Assembly: GCA_026874595.1 (NCBI GenBank) | Contig: CM049309.1 | Span: 28,091,033 to 28,155,032, forward strand | Direction of reading: 5' to 3' | Length of the DNA: 64,000 bases | From: Sipunculus nudus | Lineage: Eukaryota; Annelida; Sipuncula; Golfingiida; Sipunculidae | Shown: positions 55,933 through 64,000 of the stretch, one piece after another | How positions within the stretch are numbered: position 1 is the stretch's first letter | Layout of the letters: every line of letters starts with the position of its first letter | Position numbers and translations under genes: made by a program | Notes under the pieces: model-generated | Told to the model about the DNA's origin: nothing | The model's input: only the letters and a program-made list of their open reading frames with translations | Databases searched by the model: none

Positions 55933-56135
55933 TAGACAGACTGAAAAAAACTACGTTCCGCTGTTGCAAATAAAAATCGCTGATTTATTCGAAAAGGTGC
56001 ACTTAACGATATGCGCTGAGTCATCTACATCAAATATTAATGCATTTGAGAATTCAAGCAATGATAGTTGTAGTAGACATAGTAGAATCGGGTTAACCCG
56101 ATATTAGTAGGAGACATAGGAGGATTGGGTGAATT
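55933..56135 (+). repeat. 203-bp direct repeat, right copy
   Basis: This copy contains the perfect 16-bp palindrome ATCGGGTTAACCCGAT at 56,087-56,102, where the left copy has one mismatch. It runs almost directly into the satellite array. Confidence 0.85.
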
Positions 56136-56270
56136 CAGCGCGAGAGTATTTGTAGACAAAGGAGGATGTGGTGGTTTATTTCAGGATCTTCATAGAACCT
56201 GTTTCAAACGTCGTTTTTGCCGAAATCAGCTCGGTTTTCGCGTAATACAAGATCGTGTTTTGTGTAAAAA

Positions 56271-56325
56271 CAGCCGTTTTCTGATGCAAAAGAAGCCTTT
56301 CAGGATCTTCAATACCCGATTTAGA
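56271..56325. repeat. Divergent satellite monomer segment, copy 1
   Basis: In place of the usual GATTTAAATTGCGAAAG stretch this monomer has CGTTTTCTGATGCAAAAG and CAGGATCTTCAATACCCG. The same type recurs at 58,206 and 62,595, at distances of 15 and 34 monomers. Confidence 0.85.
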
Positions 56326-58205
56326 ACCTGTTACAAACGTCGTTTTCGCCGAAATCAGCTCGGTTTTCGCGTAATACAAGATCGTGTTTTGTGCAAAAAT
56401 AGCCGATTTAAATTGCGAAAGAAGCGTTTTAGAAGCTTCATTAGGCCATTTAGAATCTGTTACAAACGTCGTTTTCGCCAAAATCAGCTCGGTTTTCGCG
56501 TAATACAAGATCGTGTTTTGTGCAAAAATGGCCGATTTAAATTGCGAAAGAAGCGTTTTAGAGGCTTCATTAGGCCATTTAGAACCTGTTACAAACGTCG
56601 TTTTCGCCGAAATCAGCTCGGTTTTCGCGTAATACAAGATCGTGTTTTGTGCAAAAATGGCCGATTTAAATTGCGAAAGAAGCGTTTTAGAAGCTTCATT
56701 AGGCCATTTAGAACCTGTTACAAACGTCGTTTTCGCCGAAATCAGCTCGGTTTTCGCGTAATACAAGATCGTGTTTTGTGCAAAAATGGCCGATTTTAAT
56801 TGCGAAAGAAGCGTTTTAGAAGCTTCATTAGGCCATTTAGAACCTGTTACAAACGTCGTTTTCGCCGAAATCAGCTCGATTTTCGCGTAATACAAGATCG
56901 TGTTTTGTGCAAAAATGGCCGATTTAAATTGCGAAAGAAGCCTTTTAGAAGCTTCATTAGGCCATTTAGAACCTGTTACAAACGTCGTTTTCGCCGAAAT
57001 CGGCTCGGTTTTCGCGTAATACAAGATCGTGTTTTGTGCAAAAATGGCCGATTTAAATTGCGAAAGAAGCGTTTTAGAAGCTTCATTAGGCCATTTAGAA
57101 CCTGTTACAAACGTCGTTTTCGCCGAAATCAGCTCGGTTTTCGCGTAATACAAGATCGTGTTTTGTGCAAAAATGGCCGATTTAAATTGCGAAAGAAGCC
57201 TTTTAGAAGCTTCATTAGGCCATTTAGAACCTGTTACAAACGTCGTTTTCGCCGAAATCAGCTCGGTTTTAGCGTAATACAAGATCGTGTTTTGTGCAAA
57301 AATGGCCGATTTAAATTGCGAAAGAAGCGTTTTAGAAGCTTCATTAGGCCATTTAGAACCTGTTACAAACGTCGTTTTCGCCGAAATCAGCTCGGTTTTC
57401 GCGTAATACAAGATCGTGTTTTGTGCAAAAATGGCCGATTTAAATTGCGAAAGAAGCGTTTTAGAAGCTTCATTAGGCCATTTAGAACCTGTTACAAACG
57501 TCGTTTTCGCCGAAATCGGCTCGGTTTTCGCGTAATACAAGATCGTGTTTTGTGCAAAAATGGCCGATTTAAATTGCGAAAGAAGCGTTTTAGAAGCTTC
57601 ATTAGGCCATTTAGAACCTGTTACAAACGTCGTTTTCGCCGAAATCAGCTCGGTTTTCGCGTAATACAAGATCGTGTTTTGTGCAAAAATGGCCGATTTA
57701 AATTGCGAAAGAAGCGTTTTAGAAGCTTCATTAGGCCATTTAGAACCTGTTACAAACGTCGTTTTCGCCGAAATCAGCTCGGTTTTCGCGTAATACAAGA
57801 TCGTGTTTTGTGCAAAAATGGCCGATTTAAATTGCGAAAGAAGCGTTTTAGAAGCTTCATTAGGCCATTTAGAACCTGTTACAAACGTCGTTTTCGCCAA
57901 AATCAGCTCGGTTTTCGCGTAATACAAGATCGTGTTTTGTGCAAAAATGGCCGATTTAAATTGCGAAAGAAGCGTTTTAGAGGCTTCATTAGGCCATTTA
58001 GAACCTGTTACAAACGTCGTTTTCGCCGAAATCAGCTCGGTTTTCGCGTAATACAAGATCGTGTTTTGTGCAAAAATGGCCGATTTAAATTGCGAAAGAA
58101 GCGTTTTAGAAGCTTCATTAGGCCATTTAGAACCTGTTACAAACGTCGTTTTCGCCGAAATCAGCTCGGTTTTCGCGTAATACAAGATCGTGTTTTGTGT
58201 AAAAT

Positions 58206-58260
58206 CAGACGTTTTCTGATGCAAAAGAAGCCTTTCAGGATCTTCAATACCCGATTTAGA
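58206..58260. repeat. Divergent satellite monomer segment, copy 2
   Basis: Same variant type as at 56,271, exactly 1,935 bp (15 x 129) away. Confidence 0.85.
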
Positions 58261-61200
58261 ACCTGTTACAAACGTCGTTTTCGCCGAAGTCGGCTCGGTT
58301 TTCGCGTAATACAAGATCGTGTTTTGTGCAAAAATGGCCGATTTAAATTGCGAAAGAAGCCTTTTAGAAGCTTCATTAGGCCATTTAGAACCTGTTACAA
58401 ACGTCGTTTTCGCCGAAATCAGCTCGGTTTTCGCGTAATACAAGATCGTGTTTTGTGCAAAAATGGCCGATTTAAATTGCGAAAGAAGCGTTTTAGAAGC
58501 TTCATTAGGCCATTTAGAACCTGTTACAAACGTCGTTTTCGCCGAAATCAGCTCGATTTTCGCGTAATACAAGATCGTGTTTTGTGCAAAAATGGCCGAT
58601 TTAAATTGCGAAAGAAGCGTTTTAGAAGCTTCATTAGGCCATTTAGAACCTGTTACAAACGTCGTTTTCGCCGAAATCATCTCGGTTTTCGCGTAATACA
58701 AGATCGTGTTTTGTGCCAAAATGGCCGATTTAAATTGCGAAAGAAGCGTTTTAGAAGCTTCATTAGGCCATTTAGAACCTGTTACAAACGTCGTTTTCGC
58801 CGAAATCAGCTCGGTTTTCGCGTAATACAAGATCGTGTTTTGTGGAAAAACGGCCGATTTAAATTGCGAAAGAAGCGTTTTAGAAGCTTCATTAGGCCAT
58901 TTAGAACCTGTTACAAACGTCGTTTTCGCCGAAATCTGCTCGGTTTTCGCGTAATACAAGATCGTGTTTTGTGCAAAAATGGCCGATTTAAATTGCGAAA
59001 GAAGCGTTTTAGAAGCTTCATTAGGCCATTTAGAACCTGTTACAAACGTCGTTTTCGCCGAAATCAGCTCGGTTTTCGCGTAATACAAGATCGTGTTTTG
59101 TGCAAAAATGGCCGATTTAAATTGCGAAAGAAGCCTTTTAGAAGCTTCATTAGGCCATTTAGAACCTGTTACAAACGTCGTTTTCGCCGAAATCGGCTCG
59201 GTTTTCGCGTAATACAAGATCGTGTTTTGTGCAAAAATGGCCGATTTAAATTGCGAAAGAAGCGTTTTAGAAGCTTCATTAGGCCATTTAGAACCTGTTA
59301 CAAACGTCGTTTTCGCCGAAATCGGCTCGGTTTTCGCGTAATACAAGATCGTGTTTTGTGCAAAAATGGCCGATTCAAATTGCGAAAGAAGCGTTTTAGA
59401 AGCTTCATTAGGCCATTTAGAACCTGTTACAAACGTCGTTTTCGCCGAAATCAGCTCGGTTTTCGCGTAATACAAGATCGTGTTTTGTGCAAAAATAGCC
59501 GATTTAAATTGCGAAAGAAGCGTTTTAGAAGCTTCATTAGGCCATTTAGAACCTGTTACAAACGTCGTTTTCGCCGAAATCAGCTCGGTTTTCGCGTAAT
59601 ACAAGATCGTGTTTTGTGCAAAAATGGCCGATTTAAATTGCGAAAGAAGCGTTTTAGAAGCTTCATTAGGCCATTTAGAACCTGTTACAAACGTCGTTTT
59701 CGCCGAAATCAGCTCGGTTTTCGCGATTATACAAGATCGTGTTTTGTGCAAAAATGGCCGATTTAAATTGCGAAAGAAGCCTTTTAGAAGCTTCATTAGG
59801 CCATTTAGAACCTGTTACAAACGTCGTTTTCGCCGAAATCGGCTCGGTTTTCGCGTAATACAAGATCGTGTTTTGTGCAAAAATGGCCGATTTAAATTGC
59901 GAAAGAAGCGTTTTAGAAGCTTCATTAGGCCATTTAGAACCTGTTACAAACGTCGTTTTCGCCGAAATCAGCTCGGTTTTCGCGTAATACAAGATCGTGT
60001 TTTGTGCAAAAATGGCCGATTTAAATTGCGAAAGAAGCGTTTTAGAAGCTTCATTAGGCCATTTAGAACCTGTTACAAACGTCGTTTTCGCCGAAATCAG
60101 CTCGGTTTTCGCGTAATACAAGATCGTGTTTTGTGCAAAAATGGCCGATTTAAATTGCGAAAGAAGCCTTTTAGAAGCTTCATTAGGCCATTTAGAACCT
60201 GTTACAAACGTCGTTTTCGCCGAAATCAGCTCGGTTTTCGCGTAATACAAGATCGTGTTTTGTGCAAAAATGGCCGATTTAAATTGCGAAAGAAGCGTTT
60301 TAGAAGCTTCATTAGGCCATTTAGAACCTGTTACAAACGTCGTTTTCGCCGAAATCGGCTCGGTTTTCGCGTAATACAAGATCGTGTTTTGTGCAAAAAT
60401 GGCCGATTTAAATTGCGAAAGAAGCGTTTTAGAAGCTTCATTAGGCCATTTAGAACCTGTTACAAACGTCGTTTTCGCCGAAATCAGCTCGGTTTTCGCG
60501 TAATACAAGATCGTGTTTTGTGCAAAAATGGCCGATTTAAATTGCGAAAGAAGCGTTTTAGAAGCTTCATTAGGCCATTTAGAACCTGTTACAAACGTCG
60601 TTTTCGCCGAAATCAGCTCGGTTTTCGCGTAATACAAGATCGTGTTTTGTGCCAAAATGGCCGATTTAAATTGCGAAAGAAGCGTTTAAGAAGCTTCATT
60701 AGGCCATTTAGAACCTGTTACAAACGTCGTTTTCGCCGAAATAGGCTCGGTTTTCGCGTAATACAAGATCGTGTTTTGTGCAAAAATGGCCGATTTAAAT
60801 TCCGAAAGAAGCGTTTTAGAAGCTTCATTAGGCCATTTAGAACCTGTTACAAACGTCGTTTTCGCCGAAATCTGCTCGGTTTTCGCGTAATACAAGATCG
60901 TGTTTTCTGCAAAAATGGCCGATTTTAATTGCGAAAGAAGCGTTTTAGAAGCTTCATTAGGCCATTTAGAACCTGTTACAAACGTCGTTTTCGCCGAAAT
61001 CAGCTCGGTTTTCGCGTAATACAAGATCGTGTTTTGTGCAAAAATGGCCGATTTAAATTGCGAAAGAAGCCTTTTAGAAGCTTCATTAGGCCATTTAGAA
61101 CCTGTTACAAACGTCGTTTTCGCCGAAATCAGCTCGGTTTTCGCGTAATACAAGATCGTGTTTTGTGCAAAAATGGCCGATTTAAATTGCGAAAGAAGCG

Positions 61201-62594
61201 TTTTAGAAGCTTCATTAGGCCATTTAGAACCTGTTACAAACGTCGTTTACGCCGAAATCGGCTCGGTTTTCGCGTAATACAAGATCGTGTTTTGTGCAAA
61301 AATGGCCGATTTAAATTGCGAAAGAAGCGTTTTAGAAGCTTCATTAGGCCATTTAGAACCTGTTACAAACGTCGTTTCCGCCGAAATCAGCTCGGTTTTC
61401 GCGTAATACAAGATCGTGTTTTGTGCAAAAATGGCCGATTTAAATTGCGAAAGAAGCCTTTTAGAAGCTTCATTAGGCCATTTAGAACCTGTTACAAACG
61501 TCGTTTTCGCCGAAATCAGCTCGGTTTTCGCGTAATACAAGATCGTGTTTTGTGCAAAAATGGCCGATTTAAATTGCGAAAGAAGCGTTTTAGAAGCTTC
61601 ATTAGGCCATTTAGAACCTGTTACAAACGTCGTTTTCGCCGAAATCGGCTCGGTTTTCGCGTAATACAAGATCGTGTTTTGTGCAAAAATGGCCGATTTA
61701 AATTGCGAAAGAAGCGTTTTAGAAGCTTCATTAGGCCATTTAGAACCTGTTACAAACGTCGTTTTTCGCCGAAATCGGCTCGGTTTTCGCGTAATACAAG
61801 ATGGTGTTTTGTGCAAAAATGGCCGATTTAAATTGCGAAAGAAGCGTTTTAGAAGCTTCATTAGGCCATTTAGAACCTGTTACAAACGTCGTTTTCGCCG
61901 AAATCAGCTCGGTTTTCGCGTAATACAAGATCGTGTTTTGTGCAAAAATGGCCGATTTAAATTGCGAAAGAAGCGTTTTAGAAGCTTCATTAGGCCATTT
62001 AGAACCTGTTACAAACGTCGTTTTCGCCGAAATCAGCTCGGTTTTCGCGTAATACAAGATCGTGTTTTGTGCAAAAATGGCCGATTCAAATTGCGAAAGA
62101 AGCGTTTTAGAAGCTTCATTGGGCCATTTAGAACCTGTTACAAACGTCGTTTTCGCCGAAATCAGCTCGGTTTTCGCGTAATACAAGATCGTGTTTTGTG
62201 CAAAAATGGCCGATTTAAATTGCGAAAGAAGCGTTTTAGAAGCTTCATTAGGCCATTTAGAACCTGTTACAAACGTCGTTTTCGCCGAAATCAGCTCGGT
62301 TTTCGCGTAATACAAGATCGTGTTTTGTGCAAAAAATGGCCGATTTAAATTGCGAAAGAAGCGTTTTAGAAGCTTCATTGGGCCATTTAGAACCTGTTAC
62401 AAACGTCGTTTTCGCCGAAATCAGCTCGGTTTTCGCGTAATACAAGATCGTGTTTTGTGCAAAAATGGCCGATTTAAATTGCGAAAGAAGCGTTTTAGAA
62501 GCTTCATTAGGCCATTTAGAACCTGTTACAAACGTCGTTTTCGCCGAAATCAGCTCGGTTTTCGCGTAATACAAGATCGTGTTTTGTGTAAAAA

Positions 62595-62647
62595 CAGACG
62601 TTTTCTGATGCAAAAGAAGCCTTTCAGGATCTTCAATACCCGATTTA
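62595..62647. repeat. Divergent satellite monomer segment, copy 3
   Basis: Same variant type, 4,389 bp from copy 2, that is 34 monomers plus the three single-base insertions that lie between. Confidence 0.85.
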
Positions 62648-64000
62648 GAACCTGTTACAAACGTCGTTTTCGCCGAAATCGGCTCGGTTTTCGCGTAATA
62701 CAAGATCGTGTTTTGTGCAAAAATGGCCGATTTAAATTGCGAAAGAAGCGTTTTAGAAGCTTCATTAGGCCATTTAGAACCTGTTACAAACGTCGTTTTC
62801 GCCGAAATCGGCTCGGTTTTCGCGTAATACAAGATCGTGTTTTGTGCAAAAATGGCCGATTTAAATTGCGAAAGAAGCGTTTTAGAAGCTTCATTAGGCC
62901 ATTTAGAACCTGTTACAAACGTCGTTTTCGCCGAAATCAGCTCGGTTTTCGCGTAATACAAGATCGTGTTTTGTGCAAAAATGGCCGATTTAAATTGCGA
63001 AAGAAGCGTTTTAGAAGCTTCATTAGGCCATTTAGAACCTGTTACAAACGTCGTTTTCGCCGAAATCTGCTCGGTTTTCGCGTAATACAAGAATCTTTGT
63101 GCAAAAATGGCCGATTTAAATTGCGAAAGAAGCGTTTTAGAAGCTTCATTAGGCCATTTAGAACCTGTTACAAACGTCGTTTTCGCCGAAATCAGCTCGG
63201 TTTTCGCGTAATACAAGATCGTGTTTTGTGCAAAAATGGCCGATTTAAATTGCGAAAGAAGCGTTTTAGAAGCTTCATTAGGCCATTTAGAACCTGTTAC
63301 AAACGTCGTTTTCGCCGAAATCGGCTCGGTTTTCGCGTAATACAAGATCGTGTTTTGTGCCAAAATGGCCGATTTAAATTGCGAAAGAAGCGTTTTAGAA
63401 GCTTCATTAGGCCATTTAGAACCTGTTACAAACGTCGTTTTCGCCGAAATCGGCTCGGTTTTCGCGTAATACAAGATCGTGTTTTGTGCAAAAATGGCCG
63501 ATTCAAATTGCGAAAGAAGCGTTTTAGAAGCTTCATTAGGCCATTTAGAACCTGTTACAAACGTCGTTTTCGCCGAAATCAGCTCGGTTTTCGCGTAATA
63601 CAAGATCGTGTTTTGTGCAAAAATAGCCGATTTAAATTGCGAAAGAAGCGTTTTAGAAGCTTTATTAGGCCATTTAGAACCTGTTACAAACGTCGTTTTC
63701 GCCGAAATCAGCTCGGTTTTCGCGTAATACAAGATCGTGTTTTGTGCAAAAATGGCCGATTTAAATTGCGAAAGAAGCGTTTTAGAAGCTTCATTAGGCC
63801 ATTTAGAACCTGTTACAAACGTCGTTTTCGCCGAAATCGGCTCGGTTTTCGCGTAATACAAGATCGTGTTTTGTGCAAAAATGGCCGATTTAAATTGCGA
63901 AAGAAGCGTTTTAGAAGCTTCATTAGGCCATTTAGAACCTGTTACAAACGTCGTTTTCGCCGAAATCGGCTCGGTTTTCGCGTAATACAAGATCGTGTTT

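Larger units (their letters stand above)
56189..64000. repeat. 129-bp satellite array, about 60 monomers, open at the right edge
   Basis: Monomers are exactly 129 bp (for example TTAGGCCATT at 56,441 and 56,570), head to tail, with mostly 1-4 differences each. Each has a HindIII-type AAGCTT inside the palindrome GAAGCTTC, an ATTTAAAT palindrome and a TTTCG-C-CGAAA inverted repeat. Because 129 = 3 x 43 and the consensus lacks stops in one frame per strand, frames stay open for up to 1,206 codons on the minus strand (56,176-59,796) and 988 on the plus (56,800-59,766). Stops (TAA near 56,797 and 60,925 on plus; 60,689 on minus), single-base insertions (59,725, 61,761, 62,334) and amino-acid-changing variants argue against coding. 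The right end lies outside the window. Confidence 0.95.

Noticed and set aside
56176-59796. 1,206-codon minus-strand and 988-codon plus-strand open frames as protein genes
   Set aside because: They are translations of a 129-bp satellite whose length is a multiple of three. Both strands are open at once, stops and frameshifts recur, and variants change amino acids freely. No start context or unique sequence is present.
56189-64000. CRISPR-like array
   Set aside because: Monomers are contiguous with no unique spacers, and the genome is eukaryotic.

Overview
This window comes from an AT-rich animal genome, most probably a marine invertebrate and plausibly a bivalve mollusc. Spliceosomal exon borders, L2/CR1-type LINE and Ty3/gypsy relics, long AT and CA/GA microsatellites, and interspersed repeats carrying the palindrome GGTGGCGCCACC point that way. 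The species assignment is inference. I recognise no intact host gene, rRNA, tRNA or CRISPR array. Nearly everything identifiable is transposable-element or satellite sequence, and every protein-coding trace is broken.

Layout. (1) 1-5,230 holds short inverted repeats and several copies of an unnamed repeat family with GGTGGCGCCACC modules and CCGTCCG-rich heads. (2) 5,415-31,970 is one decayed Ty3/gypsy element (RNase H end, integrase, C-terminal tail, probable 3' end) blown apart by nested DNA-transposon insertions. The first is a 9.9-kb element with ~750-900-bp terminal inverted repeats (5,683-15,628). The second is a 14.7-kb hAT-like insertion (16,107-30,774) flanked by the 8-bp duplication GACAATAT. 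Inside the second lies another long-TIR element (17,206-30,147), and one arm of that is split by a 9.46-kb CACTA-like element (17,455-26,912) bounded by a TA duplication. (3) The first long-TIR element carries a ~5-kb relic of a multi-domain protein ending in an EADTR motif. The second carries a fragment that looks like the C-terminus of the same kind of protein. This is the most interesting association in the window. (4) 32,700-40,860 is again mostly modular interspersed repeats, a compound microsatellite and a perfect 186-bp tandem duplication. (5) 43,033-47,367 is a second hAT-like insertion, sitting in a 57-bp minisatellite and containing a second gypsy relic whose reverse-transcriptase segment is tandemly triplicated. 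(6) 49,725-51,520 is a third, minus-strand gypsy relic (protease, zinc knuckle, gag, primer-binding-like site). (7) 52,760-54,180 is dense in a TGTGATCCTGTCACTTA-like motif. (8) 54,480-55,928 is an L2/CR1-like reverse-transcriptase relic bracketed by ~203-bp direct repeats. (9) 56,189 to the window end is a tandem satellite of about 60 monomers of 129 bp, with long open frames on both strands.

Nothing here forms a working pathway. The window reads as an insertion archive running into a satellite array, possibly pericentromeric heterochromatin (inference). The satellite continues beyond the right edge.
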